Shown: positions 55,527 to 64,000, numbered from the stretch's first letter. The stretch: DNA of 64,000 nt from Actinopolymorpha cephalotaxi (GCF_013408535.1 NZ_JACBZA010000001.1:496001-560000), one strand, 5' to 3'. The notes: generated by a model not told the origin, from the sequence alone. Numbers and translations are program-made.

Positions 55527-57752
55527 GTGCAGACGAACGCGTCCCGGGCATCCGGCGCCCTCGAGGCGATGTTTCGCGAGGAGTCGGTGTTCGACCTGTA
55601 CTCCCGGGGCAGGTGGCAGGTCCCCGACGGCCTGGTCGCGGAAGTCACCGAACGCGTGGACGCGCTGGCCGAGGATCCGCGCGCGGCGCTGCTGGTCGTC
55701 GACGAGCACCCGGTGCTCCACACTCCGGTGCCGGCCGTCGTCGCCGACGTGCTCGGCATCACCGCCTTCCTCTGCGGTGACGTCGCGGTCCGCTCCGGGT
55801 CCTGGCGGAGGCTGGACCACGACCTGGTGAGATCGCACCTCGCCGGCCCGACTCCCGGTCGGGGCGGCCTCGATGGCGCGTACGCCGGGTGGGCGGCCCC
55901 CGCGGCTTCGTGGCGACCGCCGGGCGGCGCGCTGTTCCGGGCGGCCGGCGACGACCGCGGCCTACGCCGGCTGGCGTGGGAGCTGACGGTGGAGATCCTC
56001 CGGGCGCTGGCGGGGATCGAGTCCCTGGAGGCCCGGCGGCAGAGCCTGGTGAAGCTGTACGACCACGCGGCGGCCGACCACGACCTGGTGGAGGCGACCC
56101 TCTCCGCGCCCGGCACGCCGTCGGGCCGGGCCCGGCTGCGGGAACGCTGGGCGGACGCGGCCGCCGACGACCTCGTCACCACGCTGCCCGAACTCACCGG
56201 CGGCGTCGGCTACCTGAGCTGGATCGTCGACGGCTGGTGCGCGGCGCACCAGCACCTCGCCGACACGGTGCCGGGTGGGGACGACGTGTGCACCGCGTTG
56301 TCCCGCCTGCTGGTGCAGGCCGGGCTCACGGCCGTGCCGCCCGAACTCGCCGTTGGCGTACGCGGTGATCTGTACGCACAGGTGGGTGCGCGGCTCCCCG
56401 ACGAGGTGCGGACGTGGGACGCCGCCGGCTGGCGCGGTCGGGTGCGGTCCTGGCTCGCCCGGGCGACGGTGGCCGGTGAGTTCGACGTGGCCCGGATCTG
56501 GCTCGACCTCGCGGTCCGGCTCACCGGCGTGGTGCAGGGCCTGCCCGGCGACGCGGTGACGCCGGATCCGTGCCTGGTTCCGGTGGGGGAGTTCCAGGAC
56601 GACGTACGCCGGCTGTTCCGGGTGCGGCGGGTGCGGCATCCGCTCGCCGGTGTGGTGGCCGCGCCCTCCTGGCTCGCCCCGGAAGACGTTTTCCCGCCGG
56701 TCGGTCACCGCAACGGTCACGTACGCGGCACGGCGGGAGCGCTCGTGCCGGCCGACGCGCTGGACGAGGCGACGGACGAGGCGACGGACGGGACGCCGGA
56801 CGAGGCGGCGGAGCGGGACGCCGGGCACGTCCTGCCGGGCGCGGGCGGGCCGGGACGCGCCCGGGCCTCGGCGCTGGCCCAGGCCACCGCGATGATCGAC
56901 CGGATCGTGGGGCAGCCCGCTCTGGTCGCCGTACTCCGTGAACTCGTGGACATGCCCGCCCAGGATCTCCGGCTGCTGGTGACCGGACCGCCGGACGTGG
57001 GCACCAACCTCGCCGTCGACGTACTCGCCCGGCTGATGACCATGCGCGGCTTCGACGGGACCGCGGTGTGGCTCCACCACGAGCAGTTCGCCCTCCTGGA
57101 CGCCGACAGCGCGGTCGCTCAGCTCCGGGACCGGGTGGAGGGCTGCGACGGCGAGCGGCTGATCGCCATCGAGGGGCTCGACCGGCTGGTGAGCTACGAG
57201 CGGATCGGCGAGCCACTGGCGCAGGAGCTGCACCGGCTGATCAGCGCACACGGCGCGCAGGTGCAGCTCGTCGCGTTCGGTGGGCCGGACGGCTATCGCC
57301 GGCTGGTCCGCGCCAGCCCGTCCCTGGCGGCCTGGTGGCGGGTCGTGCGTACGCGCGAGTTCGCGGCCGGCGACTTCGCCGTACTGTTCGGCCGCGCGCT
57401 CGACCGGCGCGGGGCGGCCACCACGCCGGACGCGCTCCGGGCGGCCGGCGACCTGCTGGCCGTGACCCGGGCGGCTGTGGCATCGCCGGGGGAGGCCGGC
57501 CGGTACGCGCAACCGGTCGACGAGGGCCGTAACGCCGGCCTGGCGACCCGGTTGGCCGACCTCGCCGTCGCCGCCGCCCGCAGGCGGACGAACTGGGCGA
57601 CCTCACCGGTGGTCGATGTCGTCGACCTGCCGGCCGAGGACGCCGAACCGGCGAGCGATGGACCGGCGAGCGAAGAATCCGCCGGCACAGAATCGGCGGT
57701 CATCGAAGCGCCGCCGCGGCACGCCCAGGGAGCAGAGTCGGGACGCCCCTGA
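55527..57752 (+). CDS. Large protein with degenerate AAA+ domain
   Basis: 741 residues from GTG 55527, GGAGGA upstream. I do not recognise the N-terminal 420 residues, which are mostly helical. Residues about 455-690 look like an AAA+ module: IVGQPALVAVLRELVDMP before a Walker A position reading TGPPDVGTNLAVD (Lys replaced by Asn, about 487-494), and a Walker B-like RLIAIEGLDRLV (about 542) lacking the Asp-Glu pair. A lid-like region with FAVLFGRALDRRG follows. It is likely a non-hydrolysing AAA+ protein. The C-tail is acidic and disordered. An acidic low-complexity insert (DEATDEATDG) lies near residue 412. Confidence 0.75.
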   Translation: MQTNASRASGALEAMFREESVFDLYSRGRWQVPDGLVAEVTERVDALAEDPRAALLVVDEHPVLHTPVPAVVADVLGITAFLCGDVAVRSGSWRRLDHDLVRSHLAGPTPGRGGLDGAYAGWAAPAASWRPPGGALFRAAGDDRGLRRLAWELTVEILRALAGIESLEARRQSLVKLYDHAAADHDLVEATLSAPGTPSGRARLRERWADAAADDLVTTLPELTGGVGYLSWIVDGWCAAHQHLADTVPGGDDVCTALSRLLVQAGLTAVPPELAVGVRGDLYAQVGARLPDEVRTWDAAGWRGRVRSWLARATVAGEFDVARIWLDLAVRLTGVVQGLPGDAVTPDPCLVPVGEFQDDVRRLFRVRRVRHPLAGVVAAPSWLAPEDVFPPVGHRNGHVRGTAGALVPADALDEATDEATDGTPDEAAERDAGHVLPGAGGPGRARASALAQATAMIDRIVGQPALVAVLRELVDMPAQDLRLLVTGPPDVGTNLAVDVLARLMTMRGFDGTAVWLHHEQFALLDADSAVAQLRDRVEGCDGERLIAIEGLDRLVSYERIGEPLAQELHRLISAHGAQVQLVAFGGPDGYRRLVRASPSLAAWWRVVRTREFAAGDFAVLFGRALDRRGAATTPDALRAAGDLLAVTRAAVASPGEAGRYAQPVDEGRNAGLATRLADLAVAAARRRTNWATSPVVDVVDLPAEDAEPASDGPASEESAGTESAVIEAPPRHAQGAESGRP

Positions 57753-57758
57753 GCGTCC

Positions 57759-58835
57759 TCAGACCTCGGCGCAGACCCCGAGGAAGTTCTCCCAGCTGTC
57801 GGCCAGCCGGACCGGCAGGGCGACCTGCCGTGCCGACGCCCCTCCGTCGCTGAACCGCATCGTCACCTCGGCCGCGCCGTCCAGCGGGACCCGGCAGTCG
57901 TTCGCCCGGAAGTCCAGCGGAATTGCACGCTCCTCGCCCACCGGCACCAGTCTCGGTTGCCCCGGCCGCGCGGCGTCCGGGCCGGCGGAGTCGCCGCTGG
58001 GGGAGACGACCCGCATCGAGGGGTCGGCGGCGACCACGGTGTCGCGGTAGGTCAGCGGCCGGCCGCCGACGTTCTGCACGGTCACCAGAAGCAGCAACGA
58101 ACGCGATCCGTCGCTTCTGACCGGCCCGGTGTCGACCAGGCGGGCCCGGCCCGCGCCCGGGTCGCTCGTGCAGACCGAGGGCAGCAGGCCGCGCTGCACT
58201 CCGACGGACAGCCGGAGCGTGCTCCTCGCGCCACCGGGGTCGACGACTCGCAGCGGGGCGGCGACCTCACGGTCACCGGCCGCCAGGGCGGGTGCGCAGT
58301 CCCGCACCTTCCAGTACAGCGAGAACTCACGCCGCCCGTGCCCCGGCAGTTGCATCGACCGCCACTCCGCCCGGCCCTGGGCCGTCGGGTCGGCGAGGCC
58401 GTTCACCCCGGCGAACTCCAGGCCGGGCAAAGCCGGCGGCTGAGGCGGCAGGACCACCTGCGGGTCGCCGATCCGGCTCCGCACCGTGACGTCGACCCGG
58501 GCGGTGAAGTTGTCGACGAACCGCGGCCTGCTCACCTGGACCTCCGCGCCGGGTGCGGTGAGGCGGGTCAGCGCCAGCCAGCCGAGCACCAGCGCGGTCG
58601 CGACGCCCAGGGTGAACCGCACCCAGCGCGGGAGCCGGCGGCGGGGCGCTCCGGTCTCGGCGACGTCGGCGTCCGTCCCGTCGCCGAACGACCTGGGTGC
58701 GTACGGGTCGCCGCCGGGAGAGCTGCCGGCGTAGGACCTGTCCCGGCCGGAACGCGATCCTTCGGGTGACGGAGCAGGCTCGCTGACGGGGGCAGGCTTA
58801 CGGTCGGGCCTGGTGGGGCCGTCGTACCACTGCAT
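57759..58835 (-). CDS. Single-pass membrane protein of unknown function
   Basis: 358 residues from the ATG complementing 58833-58835, with GAGGAGG upstream. A Pro/Ser/Asp-rich cytoplasmic part (about 1-75), one membrane helix (VRFTLGVATALVLGWLALTRL), and an extracellular part of about 260 residues with beta character and conserved-looking Cys (VRDCAPALAAG, PSVCTSDPG, RANDCRVPLDG, FLGVCAEV). I recognise no family. It converges with the AAA+ gene, 6 bases apart. Confidence 0.68.
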   Translation of the reverse strand: MQWYDGPTRPDRKPAPVSEPAPSPEGSRSGRDRSYAGSSPGGDPYAPRSFGDGTDADVAETGAPRRRLPRWVRFTLGVATALVLGWLALTRLTAPGAEVQVSRPRFVDNFTARVDVTVRSRIGDPQVVLPPQPPALPGLEFAGVNGLADPTAQGRAEWRSMQLPGHGRREFSLYWKVRDCAPALAAGDREVAAPLRVVDPGGARSTLRLSVGVQRGLLPSVCTSDPGAGRARLVDTGPVRSDGSRSLLLLVTVQNVGGRPLTYRDTVVAADPSMRVVSPSGDSAGPDAARPGQPRLVPVGEERAIPLDFRANDCRVPLDGAAEVTMRFSDGGASARQVALPVRLADSWENFLGVCAEV

Positions 58836-58995
58836 GCGCGAAGCCTCCTCGTCGCGCCGACCCGCGTCGGCCCGGAACCCGGTCGCCGCCAGATGCCGGT
58901 GCCGGGGTCGTTCGGCCTGACGGGTCATGGAGGCCGCTGCGCCGAAGCTTCGTCCTCATGTCCGGCGTTGGCAAGGGACCGGGCAAGATGCGTGC

Positions 58996-59979
58996 ATGAC
59001 CGACCTGAAAGCCGGCCGCCCGGCAAACGCACGTACCGAACCCGTTCTCGCCGTCGACATCGGCGGGACCAAGATCGCCGCCGGGGTGGTCGACGCCGAC
59101 GGCCGGGTGCTCGTGAGCGATCGCGCGCCCACGCTGGCAAGTCACGACGACGACGCGGACGCGATCTGGGCGCGGCTGCACGCTTTGTGCGAGTCCGTCC
59201 TGGACGCGGCCGGCCGGCCGGTGATCCAGGGAGTCGGAGTGGGCTGCGGCGGACCGATGCGCTGGCCGGTGGGTGAGGTGTCGCCGGTCAACCTGCTGCC
59301 GTGGCGGGACTTCCCGCTGCGCGCCCGGCTGGCCGCGGCGTACCCCGACGTACCGGTCCGGGTGCACAACGACGCGGTGGCCGTCGTCGTCGCCGAGCAC
59401 TGGCAGGGCGCGGGCCGGGGCGTGGCCAACATGCTCGGCATGGTCGTGTCGACCGGGGTCGGCGGCGGGCTGATCCTCGAAGGCCGGCTGATCGACGGCG
59501 GCAGCGGCAACGCCGGGCACGTGGGCCACATGGTCGTCGACCCGGACGGCCCGCCGTGCGGCTGTGGCAGCCGCGGCTGCGTCGAGGCGTTCGCGCGCGG
59601 GCCGGGTCTCGCGGCCTGGGCACGTGAGCAGGGCTGGCGGCCGAACGACCCGACGGCGAACGCCCGGGATCTCGCCGACGACGCGCGCGCCGACCACAAG
59701 GTCGCCCGGGCCGCGTTCGAGCGGGCCGGCTGGGCACTCGGCCTGGGCATCGCGTCCGCGGTCGCGTTGTGCGACGTCGAACGCGTCGTCCTCGGCGGCG
59801 GGGTCTCCCAGGTCGGGCCGCTGCTGTTCGAGCCGCTGGAGCGCACCCTGCGGGAGTACGCCCGGATCGAGTTCGCCCGGCACGTGCGGGTGGAGCGGCC
59901 CATCCTCGACCAGGACGCGGGCATGGTCGGCGCCGCGGGGTTCATCCTGCGCGGCGACCGCTACTGGTCCGCCGACTGA
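58996..59979 (+). CDS. ROK family glucokinase-like protein
   Basis: 327 residues from ATG 58996; CAAGAT 6 bases upstream suggests leaderless expression. Phosphate-1 motif LAVDIGGTKIAAGVVDADG, catalytic-Asp segment VRVHNDAVAVVVAEHW, and the ROK zinc motif from GNAGHVGHMVVDPDG to CGCGSRGCVEAFARG. Adenosine-binding GLGIASAVALCDVERVVLGG follows. No N-terminal HTH, so a kinase (probably glucose or another hexose) rather than a repressor. Confidence 0.94.
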   Translation: MTDLKAGRPANARTEPVLAVDIGGTKIAAGVVDADGRVLVSDRAPTLASHDDDADAIWARLHALCESVLDAAGRPVIQGVGVGCGGPMRWPVGEVSPVNLLPWRDFPLRARLAAAYPDVPVRVHNDAVAVVVAEHWQGAGRGVANMLGMVVSTGVGGGLILEGRLIDGGSGNAGHVGHMVVDPDGPPCGCGSRGCVEAFARGPGLAAWAREQGWRPNDPTANARDLADDARADHKVARAAFERAGWALGLGIASAVALCDVERVVLGGGVSQVGPLLFEPLERTLREYARIEFARHVRVERPILDQDAGMVGAAGFILRGDRYWSAD

Positions 59980-59989
59980 CCCCGCGACG

Positions 59990-60055
59990 GGTGCCGTCCT
60001 GGTGCCTTCCGGGTGGCGCCCAGGTGCCGCCAGGGTGCCGTCCGGGTGCGGCCGG
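59990..60055 (+). repeat. Six tandem 11-bp repeats (GGTGCCGTCCG-like)
   Basis: Six consecutive 11-base units begin at 59990, 60001, 60012, 60023, 60034 and 60045. All start GGTG and follow GGTGCCGYCCG with one to three changes. It begins 10 bases after the ROK stop. A coding explanation is not seen. Confidence 0.85.
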
Positions 60056-60156
60056 ATGCGACCCGGGCCGGTGGCTGCGATGCTGGCGGGCATGGTGACA
60101 GGGATGGCGTACCCGAGATGGGCGTGTTGTCGCCCTCGTCCGTCGGGTAGGAACCG

Positions 60157-61674
60157 GTGGTGATCAACGAGGGCGGGGCCACGGGTTCCGGTGAAGGCGC
60201 GGCGGGCACGGCCGGCACGGCCGGCACGGCCGGTGCGAGCGGGAGCGGTGCCCGGTCCCGCGGGCGGTTGCGGGGCGCGGTCCGGCGGCTGCGTCCGGGC
60301 CGCTCCGGGGCGACCGGTCAGGCGGACCCGGAGGCCGACCCCGCGCGGGCAGCCCAGGGCGAGGACGCACCGGATCGGGCGGAGCTCGTTCCGCACGGCC
60401 TGCGGGTGGCCGGCGAGTGGACCTGGCGGCTGTTGCTCCTCGCGGTGGCCGGGCTGGCCATCGGCTACGTCCTGCTCAAGCTCAGCGTCGTCGTGGTGCC
60501 CGTCTTCATCGCGATCCTGGTGACGGCTCTGCTGGTGCCGGCCACCGGGGTGATCAGCCGGGCCGTCCCGCGCGGCCTGGCGGCCCTCCTCACCCTGATC
60601 GCGCTCTTCATCGTGATCTTCGGCCTGCTCACGCTCGTGGGGCAACAGGTCGCGGTCGGCTACCAGGGCCTGGTCAAACAGGTGGTCAGCGGCGTGGCGG
60701 AGATCCAGACGTGGCTGGTGCACGGGCCACTTCACCTGTCGCAGTCGGAGATCACCCGGACGTTCAAGAACCTCGGCAACACGTTCTCCACCAAGCAGGT
60801 CACCGCCGGTGCGCTGCAGGTCGGTACGACCGTCGGCCACCTGGTGGCCGGCTTCTTCATCGCCTTGTTCTCGACGTACTTCTTCCTCTACGAGGGCGAA
60901 CGCATCTGGACCTGGCTGGTCCGCCTGCTGCCGCGCTCGGGGTGGGAACGCGTCGACGCGGCGGGCCGGCAGGGCTGGGTCTCCCTGACCGCCTTCGTCC
61001 GGGCAACAGTCCTGGTCGCCCTGGTGGACGCGATCGGCATCACCATCGTCGCGGTGATCCTGCGGGTTCCGTTCGCGCTGCCGATCGGTGTGCTGGTGTT
61101 CCTCGCCTCGTTCGTGCCGCTGGTCGGTGCGTTCGTGTCCGGCTCGGTGGCGGTCCTGGTCGCTCTGGTGGCGCAGGGACCCGTGGTGGCGGCGCTGATG
61201 CTGCTCGGGGTGCTCGCCGTCCAGCAGTTGGAGGCGCACCTGCTGCAGCCGTTCCTGATGGGAAGGTTCGTCCGGCTGCACCCGCTGGCGATCCTGCTGG
61301 CGATCGCGGCCGGCGGCTATCTGTTCGGCATCGGGGGCGCGTTGTTCGCGGTGCCGCTGACCGCTGTGACGAACGGCGTCGTCCGCAGTGTCGCTGCGGG
61401 CTCGCGGTCCCAGCGCGCCCGGCCATCGGGCCCTCCGCCGGGCGGGGCCACCGGATCGCCGCAGGGGGAGTCGCCGCCTGCCGCCGACGGAACTCCGAGG
61501 GCGTCGCAGCCCGGTGGCGAGACGACCTCCCGGACGGCGCCCCCGGCCGCCGACGAGCCGTCGCCCGCCCAGGTGCCGCCGCCGGAGGCGACGACCTCTC
61601 CGCCGCCCGGTGAGGAGTCGCAGGGCACCGGTGAGGAGCCGGCCCCGCCGGACGAGCCGCGCACGGACAGGTAG
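60157..61674 (+). CDS. AI-2E family transporter (PF01594-type)
   Basis: 505 residues; GTG 60157 or GTG 60160, with TAGGAA upstream. A Gly/Ala/Arg-rich cytoplasmic N-terminus (about 1-85), then about eight membrane helices: LLLLAVAGLAIGYVLLKLSVV, IAILVTALLVPATGVISRA, FIALFSTYFFLYEGERIW, LVALVDAIGITIVAVILR and VPLVGAFVSGSVAVL among others (each part at most 20 residues). The family exports varied small molecules or sodium; AI-2 itself is not implied. A long Pro/Glu/Thr tail of about 90 residues is unusual. Confidence 0.92.
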   Translation: MVINEGGATGSGEGAAGTAGTAGTAGASGSGARSRGRLRGAVRRLRPGRSGATGQADPEADPARAAQGEDAPDRAELVPHGLRVAGEWTWRLLLLAVAGLAIGYVLLKLSVVVVPVFIAILVTALLVPATGVISRAVPRGLAALLTLIALFIVIFGLLTLVGQQVAVGYQGLVKQVVSGVAEIQTWLVHGPLHLSQSEITRTFKNLGNTFSTKQVTAGALQVGTTVGHLVAGFFIALFSTYFFLYEGERIWTWLVRLLPRSGWERVDAAGRQGWVSLTAFVRATVLVALVDAIGITIVAVILRVPFALPIGVLVFLASFVPLVGAFVSGSVAVLVALVAQGPVVAALMLLGVLAVQQLEAHLLQPFLMGRFVRLHPLAILLAIAAGGYLFGIGGALFAVPLTAVTNGVVRSVAAGSRSQRARPSGPPPGGATGSPQGESPPAADGTPRASQPGGETTSRTAPPAADEPSPAQVPPPEATTSPPPGEESQGTGEEPAPPDEPRTDR

Positions 61675-61687
61675 TACCACCGACGAC

Positions 61688-61720
61688 GAAGGAGCCCCGG
61701 CGGATCGCCGGGGCTCCTTC
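61688..61720. terminator. Bidirectional intrinsic terminator
   Basis: Perfect 15-bp arms 61688-61702 and 61706-61720 around GAT, between the AI-2E family gene and the converging DHA2 gene. Ends GAA/TTC. Confidence 0.88.
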
Positions 61721-61770
61721 GCGTCGTGCCGGTCTGCTCGTCGGAGCAGGCTGCTCGTCGTACCAGATGG

Positions 61771-63381
61771 TCAGTGCGTGGCGGTCGGGGCGAACTCCGC
61801 CTCGACCTCGCCGGTGCCCTCCGCCGGCGGGCGCCCGGTGGCCAGCGGAAGCTCCTTGAGGAAGAACGCCACCACCATCGCCACCAGCGCGAACGGCGCA
61901 CCGGTGAGGAACACGTCGTGCAGCGTACGGACGAACGCCTCGATCACCGGCGCCTTCAGCTCCGGCGGGAGCTTCTGGATCGCGGTGACGTTCTCCACCG
62001 CGCCGGCCGGGATCCTGGTAGCCGCCGCCGGCGGCAGCACCTCGGTCAGGTGGGTGGACAGCCGGCTGGTGAGGATCGCCCCGAACACCGCCGTGCCGAG
62101 TGCGCCGCCCATGCTCCGGAAGAACGTCGTCGCGCTGGTCGCGGTGCCCATGTCGCGGAAGTGCACGGAGTTCTGCACCGCCGTCATGATCGTCTGCATG
62201 GTGAGGCCGAGCCCGAAGCCGAGGACGTACTGGTAGACCCCGATCGTCCACATCGAGGACCCCGAGCTCAGCCGCGACAGCAGCCACACCGCGAGCGCCA
62301 TGAACAGCGCACCCAGGATCGGGTAGATCTTGTAGCGGCCGGTCTTGCTGATCAGCCGGCCGGAACTGATCGAGGACGTGAAGATGCCGGCCACCATGGG
62401 CAGCATCGCCAGCCCGGAGGCGGTCGGGGACAGACCGTGCACCACCTGCAGGTAGAGCGGGAGGTAGATGATCGCGCCGAACATCACGAACCCGGCGATC
62501 AGGCCGAAGACGTTGCTGATCGAGAACACGGAGTTGCGGAACAGCCGCAGCGGCAGGATCGGCTCGGCGGCCCGCGACTCGACGAAGACGAACAGCACGG
62601 CAAGCGCGATGCCGGCGCCGAGCAGGCCCAGCGCCCCGCCCTCGGTCCAGCCGTAGGACTGGCCCCGCCAGGACAGGTAGAGCAGGATCGAGGACACCGA
62701 GGCGACGATCGTGGCCGCGCCGAGGTAGTCGATCTGGTGGTTGCGCCGGACCGTGGGCATCCGCAGCGCGTACGTCGTGACGATCAGCGCGGCGACACCG
62801 ATCGGGAGGTTGATCCAGAAGATCCACCGCCAGCCGGGACCGTCGGTGAACCAGCCGCCGAGCAGCGGGCCGGCGACGCTGGAGATGCCGAACACGGCGC
62901 CGAAGTAGCCCTGGTACTTACCGCGCTCACGCGGCGGGATGATGTCGCCGATGGTGGCGAAGGCCAGCGCCATCAGGCCGCCGCCGCCGAGTCCCTGGAT
63001 CGCCCGGAACGCCACCAGTTCGGGCATGTTCTGCGCGAGGGCGGCCAGCACCGAGCCGACCAGGAAGGTGCCGATCGCCGCCTGGAAGATCAGCCGGCGG
63101 CCGTACAGGTCGGAGATCTTTCCCCACAGCGGGGTGGACGCGGTGGAGGTCAGGAGGTACGCCGTGACCACCCAGGACAGCTTGTCCAGGCCGCCGAGGT
63201 CGCTGACGATGCGGGGCAGCGCGGTGCCGACGATGCTCTGGTCGAGCGCGGCGAGCAGCATCCCGGCCATCAGGCCGCCGAGGGTGATCAGGATCTGCCG
63301 GTGGGACAGGTAGGAGGGGCCGTCGGCGGGCGCGGGGGTCGTTCCCGCGCCGGCCGACGGCCCGCGTTGGGGTTCGTTCAT
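61771..63381 (-). CDS. DHA2-family (EmrB/QacA-type) drug efflux transporter
   Basis: 536 residues from the ATG complementing 63379-63381 (ACGGAG upstream). Fourteen membrane helices; motif D1 LDQSIVGTALPRIVSDLGG, motif A GKISDLYGRRLIFQ, motif C-like GPLLGGWFTDG. It is a proton-driven exporter of varied toxic compounds. An in-frame ATG at 63507 would add residues encoded by two identical 15-bp repeats (TRQQV twice) and is rejected. It lies downstream of a marR-type gene on the same strand. Confidence 0.94.
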   Translation of the reverse strand: MNEPQRGPSAGAGTTPAPADGPSYLSHRQILITLGGLMAGMLLAALDQSIVGTALPRIVSDLGGLDKLSWVVTAYLLTSTASTPLWGKISDLYGRRLIFQAAIGTFLVGSVLAALAQNMPELVAFRAIQGLGGGGLMALAFATIGDIIPPRERGKYQGYFGAVFGISSVAGPLLGGWFTDGPGWRWIFWINLPIGVAALIVTTYALRMPTVRRNHQIDYLGAATIVASVSSILLYLSWRGQSYGWTEGGALGLLGAGIALAVLFVFVESRAAEPILPLRLFRNSVFSISNVFGLIAGFVMFGAIIYLPLYLQVVHGLSPTASGLAMLPMVAGIFTSSISSGRLISKTGRYKIYPILGALFMALAVWLLSRLSSGSSMWTIGVYQYVLGFGLGLTMQTIMTAVQNSVHFRDMGTATSATTFFRSMGGALGTAVFGAILTSRLSTHLTEVLPPAAATRIPAGAVENVTAIQKLPPELKAPVIEAFVRTLHDVFLTGAPFALVAMVVAFFLKELPLATGRPPAEGTGEVEAEFAPTATH

Positions 63382-63398
63382 CGAAACAGCACTCCGTG

Positions 63399-63428
63399 TG
63401 ACTTGTTGCCTGGTGACTTGTTGCCTGG
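63399..63428. repeat. Two exact 15-bp direct repeats before the DHA2 gene
   Basis: TGACTTGTTGCCTGG at 63399-63413 is repeated at 63414-63428, then TGA. CTGGT-GA-ACCAG (63425-63436) is an adjoining inverted repeat. The block lies 18 bases upstream of the DHA2 start, a position suited to regulator binding. Confidence 0.75.
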
Positions 63429-63523
63429 TGAACCAGTGCTTCGTGGTGGGCGCGCGGTGGCGCGCCGGTGAGTTCGCTTTGTGCGGGTGAGGTCGTGGTG
63501 TGGCCATGGCGGCGTCCTCCGGG

Positions 63524-64000
63524 TCAGGGCCCAGGCGGCGTGGACGTCTCGGCCTCCAGGTCCTTGGCGAGCTGGTCGAGCAGTCGCTCGAGGGTGTGTA
63601 CGTCGTCGGCCGGCCACTGGGACAGCACGGCGTCGATGCGGGCGCGCCTGCGGGCCGCCGCCTCCTCCAGAACGCGGTTGCCGACCTCGGTGACCGAGAC
63701 CAGTGCGGCCCGGCGGTCGTCGGGATCGGTGACGCGTCCGAGGTAGCCGGAGGTCTCCAGCGCGCGGACGTGCCGGCTCACGGTCGACACGTCGAGCTGC
63801 ACCTGGCCGGCGAGATCGGACAGCCGGGTCGGCCCCGAACACGCGACCGTGTGAAGAACGTAATGCAGAGCGGGCTCGATCGGCGCGTCATTTCCGCGCT
63901 TGACCAGCCGCACCAGCCGCATCAGGGCGACCAGCAACGTCTCCGGCGCCGGACCGGAGGCGGAGGGGGAGCCGCCGGGTTCGCCGGTCGGAGCGGGATT
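63524..64000 (-). CDS. MarR family regulator (5' end outside window)
   Basis: At least 137 residues; the frame stays open to the right edge without a good ATG or GTG, so the start is likely beyond the window. MarR winged helix: PIEPALHYVLHTVACSGPTRL, SDLAGQVQLDVSTVSRHVRAL (recognition helix), wing YLGRVTDPDDRRAALVSVTEV. A C-terminal dimerisation helix follows. Probably represses the DHA2 exporter downstream and responds to its substrates. Confidence 0.9.
   Translation of the reverse strand, partial: NPAPTGEPGGSPSASGPAPETLLVALMRLVRLVKRGNDAPIEPALHYVLHTVACSGPTRLSDLAGQVQLDVSTVSRHVRALETSGYLGRVTDPDDRRAALVSVTEVGNRVLEEAAARRRARIDAVLSQWPADDVHTLERLLDQLAKDLEAETSTPPGP

Noticed and set aside
58798-61680. 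960-codon minus-strand frame over the ROK kinase and the AI-2E family transporter
   Set aside because: Low-complexity Arg/His/Asp product, antisense to well-supported genes.
63382-63507. Longer N-terminus for the DHA2 transporter (ATG at 63507)
   Set aside because: The extra part is basic, unlike the family, and is encoded by the 15-bp repeats; ATG at 63381 has an SD-like ACGGAG.

Overview
The window is very GC-rich DNA with dense genes, frequent GTG starts, many 4-base start/stop overlaps and several start codons placed 6-8 bases after a TAnnnT box (the leaderless pattern). The gene content (Mfd-MazG-enolase-DivIC-DUF501-Ppx neighbourhood, F420-type flavin-site proteins, GlnR/NnaR-type nitrate assimilation, a Rex-like site before a type II NADH dehydrogenase) points to an Actinomycetota chromosome. 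A Propionibacteriales member (Kribbella/Actinopolymorpha-like) is my guess, at low confidence. I see no transposase, integrase, phage gene, rRNA or CRISPR array.

Layout. 1-2.5 kb: end of a coupled surface operon (PKD protein, lipoprotein, sulfotransferase). 2.6-8.6 kb: mfd, a Pro/Thr-tailed membrane protein and a CAP-domain protein. 8.6-11.6 kb: GNAT, aldo/keto reductase, and a GDT1-type cation transporter behind a yybP-ykoY manganese riboswitch, divergent from an ArsR regulator. 11.6-13.6 kb: NarL-type two-component system. 13.7-20 kb: housekeeping run SurA-N lipoprotein, mazG, eno, DivIC, a fused DUF501-Ppx protein, and a family-5 uracil-DNA glycosylase. 20-23.7 kb: ndh under a Rex-like operator, a CFA-synthase-like methyltransferase and a tRNA with anticodon UAA. 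23.7-30.3 kb: a quinone oxidoreductase behind a MerR-type 19-bp-spacer promoter, a Ddn-like protein, a BI-1 family protein, two PPOX proteins, a thiolase and an SGNH hydrolase. 30.4-34.2 kb: cystathionine beta-synthase, and a TetR/SSI-like operon divergent from a FAD monooxygenase across two palindromic operators. 34.3-43.6 kb: nitrate assimilation operon narK-nasA-nasB-like-nirB-nirD-nnaR with a GlnR-like box. 43.6-50.3 kb: YnfA protein, PucR-type regulator, small TA-like genes (DUF6247/RelE/DUF6247), YciI protein, msrA, YczE/YitT-like protein and cystathionine gamma-synthase. 50.3-51.7 kb: an AbiE toxin-antitoxin pair with a 16-bp inverted repeat. 51.8-64 kb: MazG-like plus GlmL-like pair, LLM F420 enzyme, COG3375 acetyltransferase, a large protein with a degenerate AAA+ domain, a membrane protein, a ROK kinase, an AI-2E family transporter, and a MarR-DHA2 efflux pair running off the right edge.

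Working together: NarK imports nitrate, NasA with the FAD/2Fe-2S protein reduces it to nitrite, NirBD reduces nitrite to ammonium, and the HemD-like/winged-helix protein probably acts with GlnR as regulator. Cystathionine beta-synthase and gamma-synthase give both halves of transsulfuration, although they are 18 kb apart. The most notable points are the regulatory elements between genes (riboswitch, MerR, Rex, TetR and GlnR-like sites, leaderless promoters) and some unusual proteins: an intracellular SSI-like protein, the DUF501-Ppx fusion, an AbiEii toxin with an apparent internal deletion, and a Walker-A-less AAA+ protein.
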